Shown: positions 8,864 through 15,974 of the stretch, in pieces
Layout of the letters: every line of letters begins with the position of its first letter
Position numbering within the stretch: position 1 is the first letter of the stretch
Source: Pseudomonadota bacterium
GTDB lineage: Bacteria; Pseudomonadota; Gammaproteobacteria; Coxiellales; Coxiellaceae
Assembly: GCA_018241585.1 (NCBI GenBank)
Contig: JAFEDN010000004.1
Coordinates: 1 to 40,051 of the forward strand
DNA length: 40,051 bases
Direction of reading: 5' to 3'
The notes under the pieces: generated by a model
What the model was told of the DNA's origin: nothing
What the model saw: the letters and a program-made list of their open reading frames with translations, nothing else
The model's database searches: none
Position numbers and translations under genes: made by a program

Positions 8864-9583
8864 ATGAGCAAATTTTTTTTAATCACTGGAGCAACCAAGG
8901 GCATAGGTTTGGCGATCACGCAACGTTTAATCGCTCAGGGGCATCAAATTATCGGTGTTGCTAGGCAAAATACTCAACCAGAATTTCCAGGGATATTTTA
9001 TCCGATCGATTTAAGTGATTCCATCGCCACCCAGCAAGGTTTTCAGAGCATTAATCAAAATTATATTATCCATGGTATCGTTAATAATGTGGGGATAGCG
9101 ATACCACAACCATTAGCAAATATTCAGTTGACAGATTTTCAAGCTGTGTGGGATTTAAATTGCCGTCCGGCATTGCAGGCTATGCAGATATTCACGCCGA
9201 ACATGCTCAAAAACCATTGGGGTAGAATCGTCAACATCACCAGTCGCGCCGTGTTGGGCGCAGTTAATAGAAGCAGTTATGGCGCAGCCAAAGCTGCCTT
9301 GGGAAATTTAACTCGTACCTGGGCATTGGAACTGGCTGAAACCGGTATTACGGTTAATGCCGTTGCTCCGGGCCCCACTGAAACCGAATTATTTCGTCAA
9401 GCTAATCCTGTGGGCAGTGAAGCAGAACACAAACTTCTGACTACTATTCCCATGGGCCGCCTGGGCAAGCCGGACGAAATTGCTGCGGTGGTCGAGTTTC
9501 TATTATCAGACAATGTTAGTTTTATGACCGGCCAAACTTTGTATGTTGATGGAGGCGGCAGTATTGGCCGGCGTTTGGATTAA
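8864..9583 (+). CDS. SDR-family NAD(P)-dependent oxidoreductase
   Basis: This 239-aa classical short-chain dehydrogenase has the nucleotide-binding TGATKGIG (G9, G13, G15), NNVG at about residue 75, a catalytic serine in NITSRA, and the active-site Y139-x3-K143 (SYGAAKAAL). The C-terminal MTGQTLYVDGG is typical of FabG-like enzymes. The substrate cannot be read from the sequence. It starts 10 nt after the regulator stop and 18 nt before the ammonia-lyase gene, so they are almost certainly cotranscribed. The context suggests oxidation or reduction of a hydroxy-amino-acid-derived compound rather than fatty-acid synthesis. Annotating it as fabG would be an over-call. Confidence 0.9.
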   Translation: MSKFFLITGATKGIGLAITQRLIAQGHQIIGVARQNTQPEFPGIFYPIDLSDSIATQQGFQSINQNYIIHGIVNNVGIAIPQPLANIQLTDFQAVWDLNCRPALQAMQIFTPNMLKNHWGRIVNITSRAVLGAVNRSSYGAAKAALGNLTRTWALELAETGITVNAVAPGPTETELFRQANPVGSEAEHKLLTTIPMGRLGKPDEIAAVVEFLLSDNVSFMTGQTLYVDGGGSIGRRLD

Positions 9584-9601
9584 GAGAATAAGAGGTTACC
9601 A

Positions 9602-10579
9602 ATGAAAAAAGCTGACCCGGCGGTTACTTATCAAGATATCTTGAATGCGTCTACCAGATTAAAAGGTTTTTGCCACCGGACTCCGGTTTTCACTTCGTCT
9701 CAAGCAAATGAAAAAACTGGAGCGCGGTTATTTTTTAAATGTGAAAATTTTCAACGAATCGGAGCGTTTAAATTTCGTGGAGCCTACAATGCAATTAGCC
9801 AATTAAGTGATACCCAGAAAGAACAAGGAATCGTTGCTTTTTCATCAGGCAATCACGCTCAAGCGGTTGCATTAGCTGCGCGTCTCCTCAATGTTCCTGC
9901 TACCATTGTGATGCCAATGGATGCTCCTTCGGTAAAATTAGCAGCGACGCGAGGTTATGGCGCAAAAATAATACTTTATGATAGAAATAAAGCTAGCAGG
10001 GAAGAAATAGCTCAAAATTTAATGAATCAATATGGATTGGCATTAATTCCTCCTTATGACCATCCGGATATCATTGCAGGCCAAGGGACTGCAGCTAAAG
10101 AACTTTTTGAAGAAGTGGGCGAGTTGGATTATTTGTTTGTTCCTGTGGGTGGAGGTGGACTCATTTCTGGTTCAGCCATTTCTGCAGCGTATTTATCACC
10201 GCCTTGTAAAGTGATCGGTGTAGAACCGGAAACCGGCAATGATGCTCAGCAGTCTTTAAGAACCAAAAAGATTGTCAAAATTACCGTGCCTAATACGATT
10301 GCTGATGGTGCACAAACTCAATTCGTCGGCCAATTGGTTTTACCGATTATGATTCAATATGTTAAAGATATTGTTACGGTCAGTGACAATCAGCTACGTG
10401 AGCAAATGCGTTTTTTTGCTGAGCGAATGAAAATAATAGTTGAACCGACTGGGTGTCTTGGTGCAGCCGCTGTTTTTAACAAAATCGTTGATGTGCAAGG
10501 TGCGCGGGTTGGTGTGATTCTAAGTGGTGGCAATGTAGATATGAATAAATTTTGTGATTATGTAAGGAACGTCCCATGA
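9602..10579 (+). CDS. PLP-dependent threonine/hydroxyaspartate ammonia-lyase
   Basis: This 325-aa protein belongs to the fold-type II PLP family of serine/threonine dehydratases, serine racemase and threo-3-hydroxyaspartate ammonia-lyase. The PLP lysine is K57 in GAFKFRGAYNA, the substrate loop is SSGNHAQAVA, and the phosphate-binding glycine loop is PVGGGGLISG. It lacks the C-terminal ACT domains of biosynthetic IlvA, so it is a catabolic type. Such enzymes release ammonia through a reactive enamine/imine. The next gene, overlapping by 4 nt, is a RidA-type protein that hydrolyses exactly such intermediates, which supports an eliminase role. GAGG precedes the start by 6-8 nt. The exact substrate (threonine, serine or 3-hydroxyaspartate) is not resolved. 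Confidence 0.9.
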   Translation: MKKADPAVTYQDILNASTRLKGFCHRTPVFTSSQANEKTGARLFFKCENFQRIGAFKFRGAYNAISQLSDTQKEQGIVAFSSGNHAQAVALAARLLNVPATIVMPMDAPSVKLAATRGYGAKIILYDRNKASREEIAQNLMNQYGLALIPPYDHPDIIAGQGTAAKELFEEVGELDYLFVPVGGGGLISGSAISAAYLSPPCKVIGVEPETGNDAQQSLRTKKIVKITVPNTIADGAQTQFVGQLVLPIMIQYVKDIVTVSDNQLREQMRFFAERMKIIVEPTGCLGAAAVFNKIVDVQGARVGVILSGGNVDMNKFCDYVRNVP

Positions 10580-10962
10580 ATTTAATTGAAACAAAAGAAG
10601 CTCCACTTCCTGGTGGGCACTACTCACAAGCCGTGGTCTCAAATGGACTAGTATTCGTCTCCGGGATTTTACCTTTGACTCCTAACCAAGGGCAATCCAT
10701 ACCTGAAGGGATCATAGCTCAAACAGAACAAATTTTTAGTAATCTTCGAGCTATTTTAAAGGCTTCCAGTTCTGATCTTGATCAGCTTGTCAGCGTGCAA
10801 ATATTCATTGCAAATATTAATCTTTGGAAAGATATTGATAACATTTATCGAAAAGCCATGGGTGCGCATAAACCGGCGCGCATTGTGATTCCTTGTGGTT
10901 GCTCGCTGCATTACGACGCATTGATAGAAATGAGCGCCATTGCAGAAGCAGGTCAAGTCTGA
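10576..10962 (+). CDS. RidA/YjgF family enamine/imine deaminase
   Basis: This 128-aa protein of the YjgF/YER057c/UK114 family has the N-terminal GHYSQAVVSNGLVFVSGILP, the conserved arginine in KPARIVIP, and the C-terminal EMSAIAEAG. RidA proteins form trimers and hydrolyse 2-aminoacrylate or related enamines from PLP dehydratases before they damage other PLP enzymes. The start ATG overlaps the previous stop (ATGA), so translation is coupled to the ammonia-lyase. PCGCSLHYDALIE replaces the usual proline-lysine stretch before the last strand, so this is probably a paralogue specialised for this operon rather than the housekeeping RidA. Confidence 0.88.
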   Translation: MNLIETKEAPLPGGHYSQAVVSNGLVFVSGILPLTPNQGQSIPEGIIAQTEQIFSNLRAILKASSSDLDQLVSVQIFIANINLWKDIDNIYRKAMGAHKPARIVIPCGCSLHYDALIEMSAIAEAGQV

Positions 10963-10996
10963 TTGGAGCACAAAGGTTTCAAAGTTACAGGCTTGT

Positions 10997-12223
10997 ATGA
11001 AAAAATCAATCGTGATTATCGGTGGCGGTCCTGCAGGATTGATGGCTGCGGAGATACTGAGTCAAAGTGGCGCAAAAGTAGATCTTTATGATGCTATGCC
11101 CTCGTTAGGAAGAAAATTCTTAATGGCTGGCAGGGGCGGGCTTAATTTCACACACTCAGAACCTTATCAAACTTTTATCACACGATACGGCAGCAGGCAA
11201 AATGAAATCAACACGCATCTTAAGCATTTCAGGCCGGATGATCTATTGACATGGGCCAAACAACTTAACATTGAAACTTTCATTGGTTCGTCGGGACGGG
11301 TCTTCCCAAAGGGGATGAAAGCTAGCCCATTATTACGGGCGTGGTTGCAACGGTTGCAAGCCGACGGTGTCACTTTTCATCTGCGTCACCGTTGGACAGG
11401 TTGGCAACACTCTTTGCTGGTTTTTGATGCTCCTCATGGGGTGATCAAGGTCAAGCCGGACGCAACTATTCTTGCGTTGGGCGGAGCCAGCTGGCCAAAG
11501 CTAGGTTCACGTGGCGACTGGGTTCCGTGGTTAACACAGCAGGGAATTGAGGTGAATCCATTTCGTGCTGCTAATTGCGGGTTCACTGTCAATTGGTCAA
11601 AACATTTTAGTGAAAAGTTTCATGGCCAGCCGATTAAGTCTGTTGTGCTATCATTTAAAAATTTTAAACAATTAGGCGAGTTTATTGTTACGAAAACCGG
11701 GGTAGAAGGCAGTCTCATTTATGCCACTTCAGCAGTGCTGCGAGAACAAATCGAATTAACCGGTAGTGCTATAATCAAGCTAGATCTAGCGCCTGGCTCA
11801 TCCAGAGAAAAGTTGCTCAAAGCCTTGGCAAGACCTCGTGGCTCGCGCTCTATAACCAACCATATTAAAAAAGCCACTGGAATCCAAGGGGTAAAAGTAG
11901 GTTTGTTATATGAATTTCTTCCCAAGCAAGATTTTGCTAATATCGAAAAGTTGGTAGACACGATTAAGATGCTACCCATTGCACTTGCTACGCCAGCCCC
12001 AATTGCAACAGCCATTAGTAGTGCCGGTGGAGTTCGTTTTGAACAAGTTGACGGCAATTTAATGCTTCGTAAAATGCCCGGTGTTTTTTGCGCAGGCGAA
12101 ATGCTGGATTGGGAAGCGCCCACCGGTGGTTACTTACTCACTGCTTGTTTTGCCACGGGCAGAGGCGCCGGCCAAGGTGTCTTGAACTGGTTAAGTTTGC
12201 TCGAGTCGTCTAGTGAGGATTAA
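10997..12223 (+). CDS. BaiN/YhiN-type FAD-dependent oxidoreductase
   Basis: The frame is open from 10940, but the ATG at 10997 starts exactly at the FAD-binding motif (MKKSIVIIGGGPAGLMAAEI), giving 408 aa and a clean gap after the RidA stop. GRKFLMAGRGGLNFTH is the diagnostic glycine-rich segment of the HI0933/YhiN (BaiN, RdsA) flavoproteins, and the C-terminal FCAGEMLDWEAPTGGYLLTA is their second FAD motif. ALGGASWPKLGSRGDW matches the long-insert (TIGR03862-like) branch. Family members are flavin reductases of poorly known substrate. It is the last gene of the operon, and a role in further conversion of the amino-acid product is inferred. CAGG lies upstream of the start. Confidence 0.88.
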   Translation: MKKSIVIIGGGPAGLMAAEILSQSGAKVDLYDAMPSLGRKFLMAGRGGLNFTHSEPYQTFITRYGSRQNEINTHLKHFRPDDLLTWAKQLNIETFIGSSGRVFPKGMKASPLLRAWLQRLQADGVTFHLRHRWTGWQHSLLVFDAPHGVIKVKPDATILALGGASWPKLGSRGDWVPWLTQQGIEVNPFRAANCGFTVNWSKHFSEKFHGQPIKSVVLSFKNFKQLGEFIVTKTGVEGSLIYATSAVLREQIELTGSAIIKLDLAPGSSREKLLKALARPRGSRSITNHIKKATGIQGVKVGLLYEFLPKQDFANIEKLVDTIKMLPIALATPAPIATAISSAGGVRFEQVDGNLMLRKMPGVFCAGEMLDWEAPTGGYLLTACFATGRGAGQGVLNWLSLLESSSED

Positions 12224-12331
12224 TCCTTAGAATAAATTATAAACCATTGTTAGTTCTCGTGGTTTTATTTTCTATCATTACCTTTGATGTTTGCGATTAT
12301 ATCAAAGAAAGGTAACTCTTTGAGGATTGGT

Positions 12332-13885
12332 CTAAAGATTATGGATTACAGTAGCGTATGACAATTTAACATTTCGTTGAAATTGAGTTAACATATAAAA
12401 TGACAGGGTAGCGAAAGTAATAATCAGAAAAATAAACGATTTTTCTGATTTTAAATAGGGATAAGTTGCAGTACAATAAATTAAAATCCAAAGACCCGAA
12501 AAATAAACTATCAATCCAAGGCATTGTTTAATCGAGGAAAATAATTCCTGGCGCGACCTCGCATGGGTAGCAATAAAAACTAATTGACCAATGCCGAATA
12601 AAATAAATATTTGGTTAATTAATTTTAAGTAACTAAATGTAAGCATATAAGTAAAGAAAACAAACAGCAATAGTGCTACAATTTTACCGCCCCGCAATCG
12701 GAATGATGGGTTTTTTAAGCTAGTCTGCCGAAAAACACATAAAGCTATAGGAATAGGCAAGTAAGAAATAATATGCAATAAACTTAAAAATTCGGCTAAT
12801 TTACCCCAGCTGCGAAAAGCGAGTAAAAACAGTATTGCCAAACCAGTATTAATGAATAATGAACGATGCGAGACGTGATATTTTGGATTAATTTTTCCCA
12901 AAAATTCAGGCATTTGTTTGTTGCGAGTCATAGCGGTAAACATACGTGACGCAGAGCCTGTAAAAGTAATTCCAGCCCCAGACGGACTAATTACGGCTCC
13001 TAAATATATTATAGAAGTAAATAAATTTAATCCCAACAATAAAGCCAACTCAATCATTGGTGCGCTCATTTGTAGTTTAGACCAGCCAAATTGGGTTAAC
13101 ATGGCTGGAGGAATAGCGCCGATAAAAGCAATTTGCAGTAGCAAATAAATGAACAGACAAAATAAAATAGAAAAAATCAACGATAAATAAATATTTTTTT
13201 CAGGATTTTTAACCTCGCTTGAAAAAGAAACAATTGATTGAAAGCCATTAAATGAAACAAAAATACCACTAACTAATATTGCTGAGATTATATTATGTTG
13301 ATCGTAATGAAATATTCCGTTGTTTAGTAGAGTGAAATTACTTGGATGAAATGCCACAGCGATAATAACTAAAGCAGTAATAGCTGGAATTATAATTTTC
13401 AATACACCGAGTATGTTGCTGGCTTTGACTAGAATTTTTGCGCCCCAATAATTTAGTAAACAGTAAATCAATACTAAAAAAATCGACAAGATATTACCGT
13501 AAATGGTAAGTTGATCATGATCGTAAAAATAAGGTTTAAAATTAGGTATTAAATTTATTAAATATTGAATGCTGGCATCAGCTTCCAGCCCAATTACTGC
13601 GACCACACTCAACCAATTTGCCATAGCGAAAGGAAAACCATAAAATTTATTATGAGACAAAGTGGGAATAATGGCAGTCAATCCTCTTTTAGGATGAAGA
13701 GCTGCTAACTCGGCTACGCACAGTGCTAAAAGTAAAATTATGCTTCCACTGATAATCCAGACTAGAATAGCTGCTGGCCCTGCTATGGTAGCGGTTCTAT
13801 AAGGAACGAACAGTGAACCGCTGCCGAGAATAGATGAGATACCGATAAAAATTGCAGAAATTAAGCCGATTTTTTTCTTTGTCAT
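12332..13885 (-). CDS. APC-family amino acid permease
   Basis: The frame opens at 13966, but the ATG at 13885 is better: GGA lies about 6 nt upstream and the protein then begins MTKKKIGLISAIFIGISSIL, giving 517 aa with about 12 hydrophobic segments. The first helix has the unwound GSGSLFVPYRTA motif typical of APC transporters. It is a clear paralogue of the permease at 28235-29875: both share the ITSI-IGSG-LF, IAGPAA and SFNGFQSIV/AFNGFQSIV blocks. The substrate cannot be named; members of this branch move amino acids with protons or by exchange, and acquiring host amino acids would fit an intracellular life. It converges on the flavoprotein gene with 108 bp between them. Confidence 0.88.
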   Translation of the reverse strand: MTKKKIGLISAIFIGISSILGSGSLFVPYRTATIAGPAAILVWIISGSIILLLALCVAELAALHPKRGLTAIIPTLSHNKFYGFPFAMANWLSVVAVIGLEADASIQYLINLIPNFKPYFYDHDQLTIYGNILSIFLVLIYCLLNYWGAKILVKASNILGVLKIIIPAITALVIIAVAFHPSNFTLLNNGIFHYDQHNIISAILVSGIFVSFNGFQSIVSFSSEVKNPEKNIYLSLIFSILFCLFIYLLLQIAFIGAIPPAMLTQFGWSKLQMSAPMIELALLLGLNLFTSIIYLGAVISPSGAGITFTGSASRMFTAMTRNKQMPEFLGKINPKYHVSHRSLFINTGLAILFLLAFRSWGKLAEFLSLLHIISYLPIPIALCVFRQTSLKNPSFRLRGGKIVALLLFVFFTYMLTFSYLKLINQIFILFGIGQLVFIATHARSRQELFSSIKQCLGLIVYFSGLWILIYCTATYPYLKSEKSFIFLIITFATLSFYMLTQFQRNVKLSYATVIHNL

Positions 13886-14043
13886 GAGAATTCCAATTAA
13901 ATTGTTTAAAAAATTATACCAGCATTTGTGATTAGTATAACTTAAAACATGAGATCTTTGAATCAATTAAAGCTGGCTTGAAGATGACAATGAACAAAAT
14001 TATTAGTATAATTAGTAGTATGATAACATTAAGGAGAATCAAT

Positions 14044-14262
14044 ATGAGCATAGGAAATATTAATACGGATGTTATTCACGGGAAATGGAAAGAAATTTCC
14101 GGTAAATTGATCCAAGCATGGGGAAAATTAACTCATGATGAAATTCTTAAAATGAAAGGTTCACGTGAAGAGTTGGAAGGAATTTTGCAAAAAAAATATG
14201 GATATAGTAAAGAGCAAACTAAAAAAGAAGTCGATGATTTTATCAAAAAAAATAATTTGTAA
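14044..14262 (+). CDS. CsbD-family stress protein
   Basis: The ATG at 14044 has a strong AAGGAG about 7 nt upstream and gives a 72-aa protein, the usual CsbD size; the longer frame from 13978 is not needed. The sequence follows the family: a short N-terminus, then GKWKEISGKLIQAWGKLTHD, then a helical charged tail ending in DFIKKNN. CsbD proteins are abundant small cytoplasmic stress proteins of unknown mechanism, induced by general stress in Bacillus and by phosphate or osmotic stress elsewhere. It stands alone between a divergent permease and a 52-bp palindrome that follows the stop by 9 nt. Confidence 0.9.
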   Translation: MSIGNINTDVIHGKWKEISGKLIQAWGKLTHDEILKMKGSREELEGILQKKYGYSKEQTKKEVDDFIKKNNL

Positions 14263-14271
14263 TTTGAGCAT

Positions 14272-14323
14272 ATGGGGTTAAGTTTCCAAGTAGATTCGAA
14301 TTTACTTAAAGACTTATCCCCAT
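14272..14323. repeat. 52-bp imperfect palindrome after csbD
   Basis: The outer arms are ATGGGGTTAAGT (14272-14283) and ACTTATCCCCAT (14312-14323), pairing at 11 of 12 positions. The inner part AAGTAGATTCGAATTTACTT is itself a near-perfect palindrome centred on TTCGAA. As RNA it would form one long hairpin with two wobble pairs, a T:T mismatch and a two-base internal mismatch. No T-run follows, so it is not a classical terminator. It may stabilise the csbD mRNA 3' end or be the tip of a mobile element. Confidence 0.65.
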
Positions 14324-14716
14324 AGTGGCTGATGTGTGCCCAGTGGAACGGAAGGGGTGTAATAAAAATCCTTGTTTCGGACGCTTTAATGCCAGGGCTA
14401 CAAACTCCAATTGTCCGATCTTGAATCTTCCTGCACCAGTCAGACCAGAAGGTCTTCCCGTTTCGAGAGTTGATAGTTAACAGATTCGGTAACTCATCAA
14501 GACTTTTCAATCAATGCGCTGTCTGAACCAAAGATACTCTTACTGAATAAATCCCACCTATGGCGGCGTGTATCTGCAAAGCCCTCCTCTAAATGTGGGT
14601 GGGCATTAAATCAGCGTCAGTAATCCCTACTGCTTTTATAATGGTTGAGAGTGTATTCGTAAAATACCATAACTAAAACCAGGAAACAATTCCGCGAAGT
14701 GACCATTGCCGTAACC
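14324..14716. other. interval without an intact gene
   Basis: No gene with a start and ribosome binding site is supported here. On the minus strand two short frames follow one another with a stop and frame change between them. One contains HLEEGFADTRRHRWDLF and ends ALIEKS; the other continues with NLLTINSRNGKTFWSDWCRK. This suggests a decayed protein-coding or mobile sequence. The region is also more GC-rich than its surroundings. I cannot name the family. Confidence 0.3.
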
Positions 14717-14717
14717 C

Positions 14718-14744
14718 TTGACTGTTAGAATTGCATTGTATAAT
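14718..14744 (+). promoter_or_regulatory. promoter of the three-gene effector-like cluster
   Basis: TTGACT at 14718-14723 and a perfect TATAAT at 14739-14744, with a 15-bp spacer, lie 40 bp before the GTG start at 14784. This is the best promoter match upstream of the cluster and rules out the longer open frame that would start inside it. Confidence 0.5.
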
Positions 14745-14783
14745 GTGAACATTAAATCAGTCTATTTAAATAAGGAGAATTTA

Positions 14784-15956
14784 GTGAGGAATACAAGAAA
14801 ACAATTCGCCCAAGATGCAAAAAAGGAAAGGCAATCAAATCCTGCATTTACACGTGATTTTGACGAAAAAAAACCAAAGATGAATCGAACCGCCTTAGAA
14901 ATTGAACTAAGTAGTGCTCTAAATAATTTCAGACTGACCATGGAAAACTCACTGCTCAATTTGGCTTATTTAGCTGAAACTTTTCGTGAAATCGAAATGT
15001 GTTATATGACCATAGCTTGGTTGCCTGCATTCCTTTACAATGCATGTATGCGTTTCCAAGATGGAGATTTTGATCGTCCGTATGCTGAAAGTCTGCCTAA
15101 AACAGCTTATAGAATTACTTATAAATTAAAGCTTAATGGTAATGGATATGAAAGAATAGTAGTCGAAGAACCTGTAAAGCCGGAAAATATTGAACATGCA
15201 TACCAAACTTTAAATGCTTACTGTAAAGTGTTTGCTGACAAGCAGCCCGGATTCAAGGAGTTGTATTGGCGGCGACAAATAGATTTTTATAAATCATTTA
15301 AATCGCGTCAAGAAGTAAAATCTGATGATAAAATTCCGCTAGAATTAAGTGAATTATATCAGCATCTTAAATCTTATGAAGACTTAATATGTGGTTCTGC
15401 TCTTAATGTGGCCCGCTCAATTTATAAAGCTTTACAAAATAATCCGATTTTAACTACTCAGCATAGTAATCAATTGATTCTGTCAGTTTTTACAGGCCGT
15501 GATGTAACTACGATCTCTATCACTGGTGCGAGAACTATTCTGCCACATGTTAGGAAACACCTTGTTGATTTAATTGGAATTTGTGTAAAAATTCATGAGC
15601 AATTACATCCCAATCAATACTTGCCTGCTCCCTTACCTGCCGCTCCAGCCTTACCTAGACTCCCTGTTAGAGTGCGTTCGAATTCTACTCAGGAATTTTT
15701 TAAAAATTCGTCTATGTTATTAACTCAAAAAGAGCAACAACTCATTCTTGAATCTAGAAAGTCATTAAAAATAGAAGGTACGGAGGAGGCAAAGCAGCAA
15801 CAGAAACCACCCTTAGCCCCGCCGAAAAGATTGATACGTTCAACCTCAGCTACTCAATTTTTTAAACTCCCATTGGATTTGGCTAAGCTTAAATTGAGTG
15901 ACCAGGAAGAAAAGTTGATTGGACAACGAAGGCTAAGACCCTTAGGCTCCTCCTGA
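14784..15956 (+). CDS. hypothetical protein with duplicated C-terminal FF motif
   Basis: The start is GTG at 14784, with AAGGAG 6 nt upstream and a promoter before that; the product is 390 aa. I do not recognise it. The first 50 residues are highly charged. The middle (about 50-290) is mostly helical, with one moderately hydrophobic stretch (MTIAWLPAFLYNACM) that may be buried rather than membrane-spanning. The C-terminal part is proline-rich (PAPLPAAPALPRLPVR) and carries a duplicated motif: RSNSTQEFFKNSSMLLT then QKEQQLI, and later RSTSATQFFKLPLDLAKL then SDQEEKLI. Both follow a basic, proline-containing stretch, as short host-binding or secretion motifs often do. It is 18 nt upstream of the 1210-aa ankyrin gene, so the two are probably cotranscribed. 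Confidence 0.7.
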   Translation: MRNTRKQFAQDAKKERQSNPAFTRDFDEKKPKMNRTALEIELSSALNNFRLTMENSLLNLAYLAETFREIEMCYMTIAWLPAFLYNACMRFQDGDFDRPYAESLPKTAYRITYKLKLNGNGYERIVVEEPVKPENIEHAYQTLNAYCKVFADKQPGFKELYWRRQIDFYKSFKSRQEVKSDDKIPLELSELYQHLKSYEDLICGSALNVARSIYKALQNNPILTTQHSNQLILSVFTGRDVTTISITGARTILPHVRKHLVDLIGICVKIHEQLHPNQYLPAPLPAAPALPRLPVRVRSNSTQEFFKNSSMLLTQKEQQLILESRKSLKIEGTEEAKQQQKPPLAPPKRLIRSTSATQFFKLPLDLAKLKLSDQEEKLIGQRRLRPLGSS

Positions 15957-15974
15957 CATTCTGGTCAATAATTT

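Noticed and set aside
11719..12123. 134-aa minus-strand frame inside the flavoprotein gene
   Set aside because: It is antisense to a well-conserved gene whose FAD motif explains the sequence.
12282..12307. CTTTGAT/ATCAAAG inverted repeat as a terminator between convergent genes
   Set aside because: The stem is short and AT-rich with a 12-base loop, and no T-run follows.
14133..14510. 125-aa minus-strand frame after csbD
   Set aside because: It runs into csbD and through the 52-bp palindrome, and a related frame upstream is broken, so it is at most a remnant.
14718..14783. N-terminal extension of the 390-aa protein from a TTG at 14718
   Set aside because: The extension starts in the -35 of a good promoter, and the GTG at 14784 has a strong ribosome binding site.
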